Below are positions 27,243 through 35,966 of a stretch of 64,000 bases of DNA, one piece after another. Under the pieces are notes generated by a model. It was given only the letters and a program-made list of their open reading frames with translations. It was not told the DNA's origin and did not search any database. Numbering within the stretch: the first letter of the stretch is position 1; every line of letters begins with the position of its first letter. Where the stretch lies: positions 5,563 to 69,562 of the forward strand of contig DHDR01000034.1 of NCBI GenBank assembly GCA_002399445.1. Direction: 5' to 3'. The stretch comes from Ruminococcaceae bacterium UBA4871 (GTDB lineage Bacteria > Bacillota > Clostridia > Oscillospirales > Acutalibacteraceae). A program made the position numbers and the translations under genes.

Positions 27243-28019
27243 TCAAATGCCGAGTGACCGGCGGTATTCCTCCAGACAAATCCCTTTTCGTATCATATCC
27301 TCTGCATATTCCCGGCCCACATATCGAAAATGCCACGGCTCAAAGGGAACACCCGTGACAGCTTCTTTCTCTTTGGGATCGCGCAGAATGTACCCATATT
27401 GCCATGAATGCTGAGAGAGCCATGTAAATGCGGCCGTTTTCGCAAAGCTTGAGTCCAGCGTAAGATGCGACGGCGTCACAAAATCCACGGCAAGCCCGGT
27501 ATGATACTCACTGTATCCGGCAGGCTGCACAAATCCTGAACTGTTGGACATTTGGGACCGGTACAGACTGTCCTGCTCGCTCATGCTGCGGAATGCTGAG
27601 TTGAGCCTTAATTCCACTCCATCCGCTTTTGCCGCAGCCAGCATCTGTTCCAATTGTTTCTCGGTACGTGAATCGACACGAAACCCATCTTTCCGCTGAA
27701 ACAGGGAAACCTTAAAATTTTCAGGAAGCGGATGCTGGCGGTTCACAAGAATCAGACGCCAGTCGGAAATCAACGCCTTTTGTGCTTCCGCATTCCGGTC
27801 CTGCTGTGATTCCCTGTATACTGCAGATGATGATAACAATTTTGCTGCAGAAGAACTGTCTCCAACCGAAGAAACCGGCGCACAGAAATTCATCAAAAGG
27901 ATTATCACAATTCCGGCAGCACAAACCAATAGACTTGCACGATTAGACGACTTTCGTATTCTCTGTGTTTTCCGTTCTTCTTCCTGCAGCCTTTTTTGCC
28001 GCCGTTCATAATAATTCAT
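27243..28019 (-). CDS. VanY/DdcY-type D-alanyl-D-alanine carboxypeptidase, membrane anchored
   Basis: This metallopeptidase family trims the terminal D-Ala from peptidoglycan stem peptides. Residues 1-30 are charged, and a membrane anchor at about 30-50 (LLVCAAGIVIILLMNFC) puts the catalytic part outside. The zinc-site motifs SAFRS, SEYHTGLAVDF and EPWHFRYVG are all present. Length 258. Its ATG overlaps the FlhB-like gene stop as ATGA. The resistance gene set vanHAX is not here, so a housekeeping cell-wall role is more likely than glycopeptide resistance. Confidence 0.9.
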   Translation of the reverse strand: MNYYERRQKRLQEEERKTQRIRKSSNRASLLVCAAGIVIILLMNFCAPVSSVGDSSSAAKLLSSSAVYRESQQDRNAEAQKALISDWRLILVNRQHPLPENFKVSLFQRKDGFRVDSRTEKQLEQMLAAAKADGVELRLNSAFRSMSEQDSLYRSQMSNSSGFVQPAGYSEYHTGLAVDFVTPSHLTLDSSFAKTAAFTWLSQHSWQYGYILRDPKEKEAVTGVPFEPWHFRYVGREYAEDMIRKGICLEEYRRSLGI

Positions 28020-28369
28020 ACTGGTGGTGCCATCTTTTCCACATTTTCACCGTCTGATGCGGCAGAAGGTGCTGCAGACTCTTCCGCCACACCCTCCGGA
28101 TGCGTGGCGCGGTCTGCTACTTTCAGAATCTCCACATAGATTTTTGCAACCGCTTCATACAGTTCCGGCGGGATGGTTGTCCCTACCTGCAGCATACACA
28201 TCATAGAAGCGGCACTGTCATCTCGAAAGACAGGAATGCCATGCTGCTCTGCAAGGTCAATAATACGTTCCGCGATTCCTCCATAACCTGCTGCAATCAC
28301 AACCGGTGCTTTATCTTCTTTGGCATTATATTTCAGTGCTACTGCTTTTTCTTCTTCAGATCTTGACAT
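28016..28369 (-). CDS. FlhB C-terminal homologue (YlqH type)
   Basis: This 117-residue cytosolic protein matches only the C-terminal cytoplasmic domain of the flagellar export gate FlhB/YscU: KAVALKYNAKEDKAPVVIAAGYGGIAERIIDLAEQHGIPVFRD. The NPTH autocleavage site of FlhB is replaced and no membrane part exists. Such stand-alone FlhB2-like proteins occur in many Firmicutes, where they can assist flagellar export. It overlaps the upstream FliK-like gene by 14 bp and the downstream VanY gene by 4 bp, so all three are coupled. Confidence 0.88.
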   Translation of the reverse strand: MSRSEEEKAVALKYNAKEDKAPVVIAAGYGGIAERIIDLAEQHGIPVFRDDSAASMMCMLQVGTTIPPELYEAVAKIYVEILKVADRATHPEGVAEESAAPSAASDGENVEKMAPPV

Positions 28370-29765
28370 CTACGCCAGTCCTCCTATAGGGTAAAGTTCT
28401 AAATACCTGCATCAGGGAACGGGGACGCTCCAGTTTCTCAATACGAATGGTACCTACCCGGTAAGGTGTCTGGTCTAACACCTTTTTCACGGTTTTATCA
28501 AAGTCCTGATAAGTATTGATGAGTGCTTCCGGACAGTACAAGGTAAAATCGACTTGATTATTTCTCTCATAAACTTCTGCCTCAAATCGGCCAAACGCTT
28601 CCACATCAATTACCAAAAGCATGTGTATTCCCTTTTCCTCATCAGCTTTTTCTCCGCGGTCCTGACTTTGCGGATCAATCCAGATTTCAGCAAAAGAGCG
28701 GAGGTCCTGATAAGCCATCGGAACCACATAATGTAAAAGCGGCGTGAAATTGCTGGGTGAAGAAAGCAGGCTGCGAATAATTTTTTCCATTCGCTCCTGT
28801 TCAGCGGGATTATTTTCCCCTTTAATTTCCCCGGAAAGCAATTGGACCAATGTATCCATAACCTTGGAGGAAGTGCCTGTTGTTCCTTCTTTCCCCTCCG
28901 ACACAGACTGAAGATACTGCGACAGAAGAGCTTTAAACTGATCTCGTGTTTGAAAATTCAGCAAGCGCCAGACTCCAATGGCACTTTCCTGCAAAAACTG
29001 CTTGTTGCTGTTATGGCGGGAAAGGTTATAGATTGTAATGGAAACTACTTTTTCCAATTCCTGCGAAAAGAGGATGCTGTTCTGCACATCCTGCAGCAAT
29101 TCCAGTGTTTCCTGTTTCAATGCCTGAAAGTTCTGTTCTGCATCCGGAGCGCGAAAGCGCTGAGCCAGTTCCGTAAGGCGTGGTGCCAAATTCTTGCTCG
29201 AAGAAAGCCGATTTGCAAGGAAATTAAGGCTGTTGGCCACAGCATCCCGAATATCACGATTCCCAATATTATAATTAATTGCCCGCAGCAGGTTTGCAAT
29301 AGCCGGCTGGATCTCAGAGTCTTTTCCCATCTCATTACTGACCTGCCGCAAGAGCGTAAACAATTCGCCGCGGAATGCAGTGGAATCTTGTTCCTGCGCT
29401 TTCATTTCATCAGCAACCGCATCCGGTTGAACCAGCATGGCATTAAACATTTGCTCAATTCCATCCGTTACCGTGCGATTATTTTCCGGCAGAAGCTTCA
29501 CGATCTCTTCGAGAACATATATATTTTTCAGGTAGGTCTCCGTCACAGAAGGATCTTTCAGCAGGCTTTCCAGAATATTAGGGCTGCCTTCCTGAAGAAG
29601 TTTTGTATTCTGCTGAAGAATGGCAGGCTGCGGAAGAGGCTGAGCGACTTTGGTAACATCCTGCATCTGAAATGGTGCTGTAGCCTCTGTACTGGAACCA
29701 GGGCGAACCGGGATTTGCTGATTTTTATCTGCTACAGGGCTGGTAATCTTTAGAATATCAGCCAA
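28356..29765 (-). CDS. Uncharacterised protein with FliK-like C-terminus (YlqG type)
   Basis: A 469-residue soluble protein without signal peptide. Residues 1-60 are Pro/Gln-rich, and 60-370 are largely helical with EIVKLLPEN and NLLRAINYNIGNRDIRDAVANSL. Residues about 380-450 (MLLVIDVEAFGRFEAEVYE ... VGTIRIEKLERP) resemble the hook-length control domain of FliK, weakly. The start is TTG at 29765 with TGGGGTGA 7 nt before it. Pairing with an FlhB2-like gene recalls ylqG-ylqH of Bacillus and supports a secretion-associated role. Function is not established. Confidence 0.55.
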   Translation of the reverse strand: MADILKITSPVADKNQQIPVRPGSSTEATAPFQMQDVTKVAQPLPQPAILQQNTKLLQEGSPNILESLLKDPSVTETYLKNIYVLEEIVKLLPENNRTVTDGIEQMFNAMLVQPDAVADEMKAQEQDSTAFRGELFTLLRQVSNEMGKDSEIQPAIANLLRAINYNIGNRDIRDAVANSLNFLANRLSSSKNLAPRLTELAQRFRAPDAEQNFQALKQETLELLQDVQNSILFSQELEKVVSITIYNLSRHNSNKQFLQESAIGVWRLLNFQTRDQFKALLSQYLQSVSEGKEGTTGTSSKVMDTLVQLLSGEIKGENNPAEQERMEKIIRSLLSSPSNFTPLLHYVVPMAYQDLRSFAEIWIDPQSQDRGEKADEEKGIHMLLVIDVEAFGRFEAEVYERNNQVDFTLYCPEALINTYQDFDKTVKKVLDQTPYRVGTIRIEKLERPRSLMQVFRTLPYRRTGVDVKI

Positions 29766-30068
29766 CGAATCACCCCATTTTTGTGACCATACTTGTTCAA
29801 TAAATCTTTTATGAAAATAAAATAAACTCCATTTATAATTATCCTATTTTTTTTGCCTTTTCTCAACATTCTCTATTAAGTTTTTCAAAAAAAATGCAAT
29901 AACCTTTTATGAGTGGGTTTAAACTGAGTTTATAATTTTAAAAATTTTTGATTTGAAAATTTGAGTGATTTTGTTCCCAAATATGGCAAATAGTATTTTG
30001 AAAAAAATTTTATACCATTATCGTGAATATCCAATCCACCCAATTCGTATTAAAAGGAGCAGGTAAAT
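29766..30068. other. AT-rich divergent intergenic region upstream of cheA
   Basis: Very AT-rich spacer between the FliK-like gene and cheA. I could not place a convincing sigma-A, sigma-D or sigma-54 promoter. AAGGAG at 9-nt spacing serves cheA. No gene or structured RNA is seen. Confidence 0.4.
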
Positions 30069-32153
30069 ATGAGCACAGATGATTCGAGTACGGATTCCCT
30101 ATTAGAAGCTTTCATTTATGAAACCTCATCTTTGTTGGATCAGCTCGACGAAATCATGCTGGACTCTGAGAAGCAGAAAAGCCTGAGCGAAGATAATATC
30201 AACGAGATTTTCCGTATCATGCATACTACAAAAGGTTCCGCAGCTATGATGGGATTTAATGAAATTTCAAATCTTGCCCATTCGGTTGAAGATGTCTTCT
30301 TCCTGATTCGGGAAGATCCATCGCGTCTGAACCTAGTTTTTGACACACTGTTTGATTTAATTTTTCAATCTTCAGATTTTCTTCGTCAGGAAATTGAGTC
30401 CATCCAAAACAACGGCAGCGATTATTCTCCATCCGACCCGACAGATCTAATCAATAAACTGGAAGCACAGGCTGCTGTTATGAAAGGGCAAGCACCGGAA
30501 AAAGCCAAATCTCCCGCTTCTGAAAAGCCAGCCGCTCCGGAAGCGGCAGCAAAACCAGAAGGAGATAAAAAAGAAGCTGTTCCTCCCGAAGATACCACGC
30601 AAATCCGTGTCTTCTTTGCTGATGATTCGCAAATGGAGAATATTCGTGCTTTCATGCTGATGACACAATTAAAAGACCACTGCGATTTTATTGATTCAGA
30701 CCCGCCGCATCCAGAAACGGATTCTTCATTGTGTGACAGCATCATTAAAAACGGCTTTATTATCACGGTAAAGCCTTCATATTCTCTGGATGATGTTATC
30801 AAGGTTATTGAGGCCAGCAGCAGCATCAAATCTTATGAAGTTCTCGGCTCGTCAAGCGGGAATACAAAAAAAGAAGAAAAAGCGGCCGCAGCTTCTGCAG
30901 GCAAACCTGCTGCGCCAGCTGCTTCTTCAGCTAAAAAAGCCAAAAAGCCGGGTTCCTCTTCCGGACATGGCGCATTGCAAAGTCTCATTAGCGTCAATCA
31001 GTCAAAGCTGGATCATCTAATGGATCTTGTGGGAGAACTGGTAACGGCTGAATCGATGGTTGCCAGCAACAAAGACCTTGCCGGTTTGAAATTGGACAAC
31101 TTCACAAAGTCTTTTCGGGAACTGCGCAAACTGACCGATGAACTGCAGGATGTTGTCATGTCAATCCGCATGGTTCCGCTAACCGGAAATTTCCAGAAAA
31201 TGAACCGCATTGTACGGGATATGAGCAAAAAGCTGAACAAAAAGGTCGATTTGGTTACTATCGGCGGCGAAACTGAAGTAGACAAAACAATTAGTGATGC
31301 GCTGACCGACCCACTGATGCACATGATCCGGAATTCGATGGATCATGCGATTGAAACGCCGGAAGAACGTGTTGCCCTTGGAAAATCGGAAACTGGTAAA
31401 ATTACACTTTCTGCACGAAACGTCGGCGGTGAAATTTTAATTGATGTGAAAGATGACGGACGCGGTCTGGATACAGATGGTATCATGGCAAAGGCAAAAA
31501 AGAACGACATTCTGACAAAACCCGAAAGCGAATATACAGAAAAAGAAATTTTCCATCTAATCATGCTGCCGGGTTTCTCCACAAATGACAATGTGACGGA
31601 ATATTCGGGCAGGGGCGTAGGAATGGATGTTGTGCGCAAAAATGTCGAAAATGTCGGTGGAAACATTTCGATCCACAGCGAAAAAAACAAGGGTACCACT
31701 TTTACGATGAAAATTCCGCTGACACTGGCTATTATGGATGTCATGGATATTTCTCTCGGCAAAACAACTTTTAGTATTCCAATTACTTCCATTAAACAGT
31801 CTTTCAAACTCACAGATGATAGTAAAATCATGCATAATACAGATGGCTCGGATATGATTATGCTTCGCGGCGAATGTTATCCCATCATCCGTCTGTATGA
31901 ATATTTCAACATCCCAACACAGGTAACAGATCTGAAAGACGGCATTGTGATCCAAGTGGAGAGCGGAAGCGATGTCGCTTGTATCTTTGCCGACGAACTG
32001 CTTGGCGAACAGCAGGTCGTTGTGAAACCGTTCCCACCTTTCTTTAACAAATATAATTTAAAAAACAGCGGTCTTTCCGGATGCACGATTCTTGGAAACG
32101 GCAGCATCAGCCTGATTCTGGATATCCGCAATCTTTTAAGCTCCGAAAGGTAA
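30069..32153 (+). CDS. cheA: Chemotaxis histidine kinase CheA
   Basis: CheA autophosphorylates in response to receptor state and passes phosphate to CheY and CheB. The 694 residues show the domains in order: P1 Hpt with His52 in MHTTKGSAAMMGF; P2 (about 175-265) flanked by two Ala/Lys-rich linkers; P3 dimerisation (SVNQSKLDHLMDLVGELV); P4 ATPase (HMIRNSMDHAIE, DVKDDGRGLD, GRGVGMDVVRKNV); and P5 CheW-like (about 560-690). It is first in cheA-cheW-cheR-cheB. No cheY, cheC, cheD or receptor gene is in the window. Confidence 0.97.
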   Translation: MSTDDSSTDSLLEAFIYETSSLLDQLDEIMLDSEKQKSLSEDNINEIFRIMHTTKGSAAMMGFNEISNLAHSVEDVFFLIREDPSRLNLVFDTLFDLIFQSSDFLRQEIESIQNNGSDYSPSDPTDLINKLEAQAAVMKGQAPEKAKSPASEKPAAPEAAAKPEGDKKEAVPPEDTTQIRVFFADDSQMENIRAFMLMTQLKDHCDFIDSDPPHPETDSSLCDSIIKNGFIITVKPSYSLDDVIKVIEASSSIKSYEVLGSSSGNTKKEEKAAAASAGKPAAPAASSAKKAKKPGSSSGHGALQSLISVNQSKLDHLMDLVGELVTAESMVASNKDLAGLKLDNFTKSFRELRKLTDELQDVVMSIRMVPLTGNFQKMNRIVRDMSKKLNKKVDLVTIGGETEVDKTISDALTDPLMHMIRNSMDHAIETPEERVALGKSETGKITLSARNVGGEILIDVKDDGRGLDTDGIMAKAKKNDILTKPESEYTEKEIFHLIMLPGFSTNDNVTEYSGRGVGMDVVRKNVENVGGNISIHSEKNKGTTFTMKIPLTLAIMDVMDISLGKTTFSIPITSIKQSFKLTDDSKIMHNTDGSDMIMLRGECYPIIRLYEYFNIPTQVTDLKDGIVIQVESGSDVACIFADELLGEQQVVVKPFPPFFNKYNLKNSGLSGCTILGNGSISLILDIRNLLSSER

Positions 32154-32164
32154 GGTGACCATAC

Positions 32165-32641
32165 ATGGAAGAAAATACAACTCAGGCGATTCTTCAGGCA
32201 TCAGATGATTTGAGTAACCGCTTTCTGACTTTTGGGATTGATGGCGCAGTCTATGGCATCAGCTTGACAAATGTTCTGGAAATTATCGGGATTCAAGACA
32301 TTACGGCTGTTCCAAATGTTCCCCAGCATATCAAAGGCCTGATCAATTTGCGCGGTAAAGTCGTTCCGGTTATTGACACACGGCTCAAGATGGGAAAGGA
32401 AGAACGTGATTATGACAGCCTCACATGCATTATTGTTATTGACATTCAGGATATGCATATTGGACTGATTGTCGACCGGGTAGAAGAAGTTATTTCTATT
32501 GATTTGGAACATGCAGCCGTTCCCCCAAAAGCCGGAATGGAAGACAAACAATTTTTAAGTTCAGTTGTGGAACGCGATAACCATACCGTTCTAAACATTG
32601 ATTTGGAAAAATTCATGGCAGATGATTTACGGCAATATTAG
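32165..32641 (+). CDS. cheW: Chemotaxis adaptor CheW
   Basis: CheW couples receptors to CheA in the polar array. The 158-residue protein consists of one CheW domain: FGIDGAVYGISLTNVLEIIG, then NLRGKVVPVIDTRLKMG with the conserved Arg of the receptor-binding groove, and LIVDRVEEVISI. It starts 11 nt after cheA. Confidence 0.96.
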   Translation: MEENTTQAILQASDDLSNRFLTFGIDGAVYGISLTNVLEIIGIQDITAVPNVPQHIKGLINLRGKVVPVIDTRLKMGKEERDYDSLTCIIVIDIQDMHIGLIVDRVEEVISIDLEHAAVPPKAGMEDKQFLSSVVERDNHTVLNIDLEKFMADDLRQY

Positions 32642-32672
32642 ATCCTATATTTTTTAAAGAGAGGTCTCTAAT

Positions 32673-33512
32673 ATGTTTTTAAACAGCGCAAACAGCGGCT
32701 TAATCCAATTGACCGATCAGGAATTTAAAGAGCTTGTCAATTTTGTTCATACGAAGTATGGCATCAACCTCATTAAAAAAAGGGTGCTGATTGAGGGGCG
32801 TCTCTCCCAAACTCTCCGTCAAAAGGGCCTTACCTCTTTCCGCCAATATATCGATCTGCTGGAAGCAGACCGAACGGGCACAGAAATGACGCACTTCCTC
32901 AATAAAATCACAACAAACCATTCCTATTTTGCAAGAGAAAATGAACATTTTGAGTATTTATCAGACACCGTTCTTCCTTATATGGAGCGCACGCGCCATA
33001 ATTATGATCTGCGTATCTGGAGTGCAGGGTGCTCTGCAGGTCAAGAAGCATACAATATGGCAATGACCATTGATCAGTATTTCGGACTACATAAATCACG
33101 GTGGGATACAACCATTTTGGCAACGGATATTTCTATGGATGTTCTTCAACGTGCCAAAAAAGCAATTTATCCGGCAAGCAACCTGACAAATATTTCTGCC
33201 CTGTGGAAACAAAAGTATTTTCATTCATTAGGAAACGGCACTTATCAAGTCTGCGATAAAATTCGGAAAGAAGTTGTTTTTAAGCCGCTGAACCTAATGG
33301 AGCCTTTCCATTTTGTGAAGCCCTTTGACATCATCTTCTGTCGAAATGTCATGATTTATTTTGATGCGCCAACCACAGACCAACTTATTCAAAAGTTTTA
33401 TGATGTGACCGCTCCAGGTGGGTATTTATTTATTGGCCATTCAGAAGTCATTAATAAAGAAGCCACAAAATATCACTATATCCGTCCGGCAATTTATCAG
33501 CGAAAGGAGTAG
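32673..33512 (+). CDS. cheR: Chemotaxis receptor methyltransferase CheR
   Basis: CheR methylates glutamates of chemoreceptors using SAM. The 279 residues have the N-terminal helical CheR domain (about 10-65) and the SAM domain with WSAGCSAGQEAYNMAM, ATDISMDVLQRAK and FDIIFCRNVMIYFD. TTNHSYFARE replaces the common TTNxTxFFR motif. It forms an adaptation pair with cheB immediately downstream. Confidence 0.95.
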   Translation: MFLNSANSGLIQLTDQEFKELVNFVHTKYGINLIKKRVLIEGRLSQTLRQKGLTSFRQYIDLLEADRTGTEMTHFLNKITTNHSYFARENEHFEYLSDTVLPYMERTRHNYDLRIWSAGCSAGQEAYNMAMTIDQYFGLHKSRWDTTILATDISMDVLQRAKKAIYPASNLTNISALWKQKYFHSLGNGTYQVCDKIRKEVVFKPLNLMEPFHFVKPFDIIFCRNVMIYFDAPTTDQLIQKFYDVTAPGGYLFIGHSEVINKEATKYHYIRPAIYQRKE

Positions 33513-33518
33513 TGAAGG

Positions 33519-34553
33519 ATGCCAGCGATTCGTGTACTTGTTGTTGATGATTCCCTTGTCTTCCGTAAGCAGCTTCAACAGAGCCTTTCTCAAGATCCAA
33601 TGATTGATGTCATTAGTACAGCAATTGACCCTCTTGATGCCAAACGGAAAATCTTAAGTCTCCATCCCGATGTCGTCACATTGGATGTAGAAATGCCTCA
33701 CATGAACGGCATTGATTTTTTGAAACAGCTGATTCCTCAGTATCCGGTTCCTGTAGTGGTCGTAACTTCCACGCCAACCAGTGCATTGAATGCATTAAGT
33801 TCCGGAGCAGTTGATTTTGTAAAAAAGCCGGTTATTAAATCTCCGGAAGATCTTCAAAAATTCATGCGCGACCTTCGGTTTAAAGTTAAGATTGCTTCCC
33901 ATGCAAAAGTGAAGAAATTTAACGCAGCTGCTGTAGTGCCTAGTTTAACGCAGCGGATATCTGCCGTAAAGGCTTTAAATCAAAACACCCTGATTGCAAT
34001 TGGTGCTTCCACCGGGGGAACAGAAGCAATTCTGGCAGTGGTTAAAAACCTGCCAAAAAATACACCCGGGATTGTGATTGTACAGCACATGCCTCCAGTC
34101 TTTACCAACATGTATGCACAAAGGCTGGACAAGATTTGTAAAATGACAGTTAAAGAAGCGTCTGACAATGACCGCATTGAGCAGGGCCGCATTTTAATTG
34201 CTGCCGGTGAACATCATATGCGCGTGCTGAAAGACAGCCGCGGCTATTATATTCGCAGTCAACCAGGTGAACGAGTAAATGGACATTGTCCTGCAGTGGA
34301 TGTCTTGTTTAATTCGATTGCTGACCTGCACACAAGCAATGCCATCGGTGTGATTTTGACCGGTATGGGAGCTGATGGTGCAAAGGGACTACTCCGCATG
34401 CGGCAGGCCGGTGCTTTTACAATTGGGCAGAATGAGGCGTCGTGTGTGGTTTACGGCATGCCCATGGAAGCCTATAAAATGGGGGCTGTGTGTAAACAGC
34501 TTTCATTAGATCAAATTCCGGATGAAATCCTTTATCAATTAAATAAGCACTGA
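33519..34553 (+). CDS. cheB: Chemotaxis receptor methylesterase CheB
   Basis: CheB demethylates or deamidates receptors when phosphorylated by CheA. Residues 1-120 form the receiver domain, with Asp56 in TLDVEMPHMNGIDFL. Residues about 155-344 form the esterase, with Ser164 in IGASTGGTEAI, His in QHMPPVFT and Asp in LTGMGADGAKG. AAGGAG gives the start. It is the last gene of the che unit and is followed by a strong hairpin at 34671-34708. Confidence 0.96.
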   Translation: MPAIRVLVVDDSLVFRKQLQQSLSQDPMIDVISTAIDPLDAKRKILSLHPDVVTLDVEMPHMNGIDFLKQLIPQYPVPVVVVTSTPTSALNALSSGAVDFVKKPVIKSPEDLQKFMRDLRFKVKIASHAKVKKFNAAAVVPSLTQRISAVKALNQNTLIAIGASTGGTEAILAVVKNLPKNTPGIVIVQHMPPVFTNMYAQRLDKICKMTVKEASDNDRIEQGRILIAAGEHHMRVLKDSRGYYIRSQPGERVNGHCPAVDVLFNSIADLHTSNAIGVILTGMGADGAKGLLRMRQAGAFTIGQNEASCVVYGMPMEAYKMGAVCKQLSLDQIPDEILYQLNKH

Positions 34554-34858
34554 TCAGGAAAGTTAAAGCGGAAATGCCAATATCAATGTGGAACAAACGG
34601 CAAAGGAACCGTGGTGCTTACACACATGGAAAGAGTAACTGACAACTACATCGGCGCATACACATAAAACAAGGCCATCAAAGCTATGCCGGAAGCTATG
34701 ATGGCCTTTATACTAAATGAATTCAGGGACTCTTTTCAGCAATATTACAATTACTACCACCAATGGAACAGAATTTAATGAAATAGAAAATGGCCATAAA
34801 CTGGAAAAAAATCAAGAAACGACTGAAACAGCTCTGGTAATACCTGATTGATAACAGC
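34554..34858. other. Gene-free stretch after cheB with a palindrome and short open frames
   Basis: About 300 bp without a credible gene. It holds a hairpin AAGGCCATCA ... TGATGGCCTT (34671-34680 and 34699-34708), probably the cheB terminator although its T-run is short. A 30-codon frame from 34686 reads MPEAMMAFILNEFRDSF, and several short peptides end in stops. It looks like decayed coding sequence; I could not identify the source. Confidence 0.4.
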
Positions 34859-34908
34859 ATAAAAAAGAGGAACAACTGCTGCATATCATGCAGTGCCGCC
34901 CCTCTTCT
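34858..34908 (-). terminator. Terminator after the AbrB-type gene
   Basis: On the minus strand AAGAGG and CCTCTT with inner ACTGC/GCAGT pairing form a hairpin, followed by TTTTTT. Confidence 0.75.
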
Positions 34909-34958
34909 TCATGCTTGAAGATACCGCCTAGCCCTAGCAGTTTCTTGCAGGCTTTTCA

Positions 34959-35231
34959 TTAATCATCATCTTCGTCATCATCATGAAGACGACGTGCCAG
35001 TTTTTCCATACAGTGGCGGCAAACATTGTGGCCTTTGTATGTAATGATTCCATCCATGCTGTTGCAGAAAATACAAGCCGGCTGATACTTGCGAAGAATA
35101 ATCTCTCCACTTTCTCCGACAAAGATTTCCAATGGATCTTTTTCTTTGATGTCAAGTGCCTTACGAAGCTCCTTTGGCAGCACGATACGGCCCAGTTCAT
35201 CGACTTTACGCATGATTCCTGTTGATTTCAT
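34959..35231 (-). CDS. AbrB-family transition-state regulator with C-terminal zinc-finger
   Basis: AbrB-type DNA-binding protein of 90 residues. Residues 1-50 are the SpoVT/AbrB swapped-hairpin domain (TGIMRKVDELGRIVLPKELRKALDI). Residues about 53-80 carry two CxxC pairs (CIFC ... CRHC), likely a zinc-binding dimer or effector module, and the tail is acidic (DDDEDDD). This ribbon-tailed form is common in clostridia. The gene is divergent from spmA-spmB; an inverted repeat between them may be its operator. Probably a regulator of growth-phase or sporulation genes. Confidence 0.87.
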   Translation of the reverse strand: MKSTGIMRKVDELGRIVLPKELRKALDIKEKDPLEIFVGESGEIILRKYQPACIFCNSMDGIITYKGHNVCRHCMEKLARRLHDDDEDDD

Positions 35232-35280
35232 TCTTAGTGTCCTTCCTGTTTTATTATTAAAAAAATACCCTCACTCCATA

Positions 35281-35309
35281 ATAATAGTATATTCGCCAAA
35301 TAAAGTCAA
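35281..35309 (-). promoter_or_regulatory. Promoter of the AbrB-type gene
   Basis: Minus-strand -35 TTGACT (35304-35309) and -10 TATTAT (35281-35286), 17-nt spacing. One arm of an 11-bp inverted repeat lies inside the spacer. Confidence 0.6.
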
Positions 35310-35340
35310 TATTTTCAAGCACTTTTTTATTGGCGAATAT
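35289..35340. repeat. Inverted repeat in the abrB-spmA divergent region
   Basis: ATATTCGCCAA (35289-35299) and TTGGCGAATAT (35330-35340) are a perfect 11-bp inverted repeat with a 30-bp spacer. One arm sits in the AbrB-type gene's promoter and the other overlaps the candidate sigma-E -35 of spmA, so it may be a shared operator. On RNA it could also form a long-loop hairpin. Confidence 0.6.
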
Positions 35341-35364
35341 TTTTACACTTATTTTCATATGGAT
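35335..35364 (+). promoter_or_regulatory. Candidate sigma-E promoter of spmA-spmB
   Basis: GAATATT (35335-35341), 14 nt, then CATATGGAT (35356-35364). This resembles the mother-cell sigma-E consensus (GMATATT-N14-CATACAnT); the -35 matches perfectly and the -10 partly. In Bacillus subtilis spmA-spmB belong to a sigma-E-dependent operon. Inference. Confidence 0.5.
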
Positions 35365-35381
35365 GCTGAGAGGTGGTGGAA

Positions 35382-35966
35382 ATGCTAAATTGGATTTGGG
35401 CGGGAATGATTTTGATTAGTTTTATCTGTGCAGTCTGCACAGGACGGATGGAGCAGCTCTCGTCCGCTGTGCTGTCCGGCGCCGGCAGTGCCGTGGAACT
35501 TTGCATCACGACACTTGGCCTGATGTGTTTCTGGACAGGTCTAATGCATGCCGCCGAACGGGGAGGACTCACACAGCTTCTTGCAAAAGCACTTTCTCCC
35601 CTTCTGCACAGACTATTTCCAAAGCTGCAGCACAACAGTCCGGCGCTTGGTGCCATCTGCATGAACTTAACTGCAAATTTTCTGGGGCTGGGAAACGCGG
35701 CAACTCCTCTCGGTCTGGCCGCTATGCAGGAACTAAAAAAGGAGTCGGATGTACCCGCAGGGACTGCAGACAATGCCATGGTCCTTTTTGTCGTACTGAA
35801 CACATCCTCCCTGCAGCTGATTCCGACATTCATGGCAGCGCTGCGCGGAAAGTATGGTGCTGTTCAGCCGTTTGATATTCTGCCAGCCGTATGGATTACT
35901 TCCCTGTGTGCATTGCTTGCTGCTGTTACGGCAGCAAAATTGATGGAAAGGCATTTCTGTGAATAA
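35382..35966 (+). CDS. spmA: Spore maturation protein A
   Basis: SpmA and SpmB are membrane proteins needed for full core dehydration of spores; their nucleoside-recognition (Gate) domain suggests transport, substrate unknown. From ATG at 35382 (GAGAGGTGG upstream; two in-frame GTGs just before are within that site) the protein has 194 residues, with hydrophobic segments and the conserved NLTANFLGLGNAATPLGLAAM. It overlaps spmB by 8 bp. Confidence 0.93.
   Translation: MLNWIWAGMILISFICAVCTGRMEQLSSAVLSGAGSAVELCITTLGLMCFWTGLMHAAERGGLTQLLAKALSPLLHRLFPKLQHNSPALGAICMNLTANFLGLGNAATPLGLAAMQELKKESDVPAGTADNAMVLFVVLNTSSLQLIPTFMAALRGKYGAVQPFDILPAVWITSLCALLAAVTAAKLMERHFCE

Noticed and set aside
27243..28019. 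Glycopeptide resistance gene vanY
   Set aside because: The family motifs fit, but no vanH, vanA, vanX, vanR or vanS-like ligase or regulator genes are adjacent. The VanZ domain at 11.6-13.1 kb is far away and in a fusion. A housekeeping role is more likely.
29960..30068. Sigma-54 or sigma-D promoter upstream of cheA
   Set aside because: TGGCA near 29985 lacks a GC at the required distance, and no TAAA-N15-CCGATAT pattern was found.
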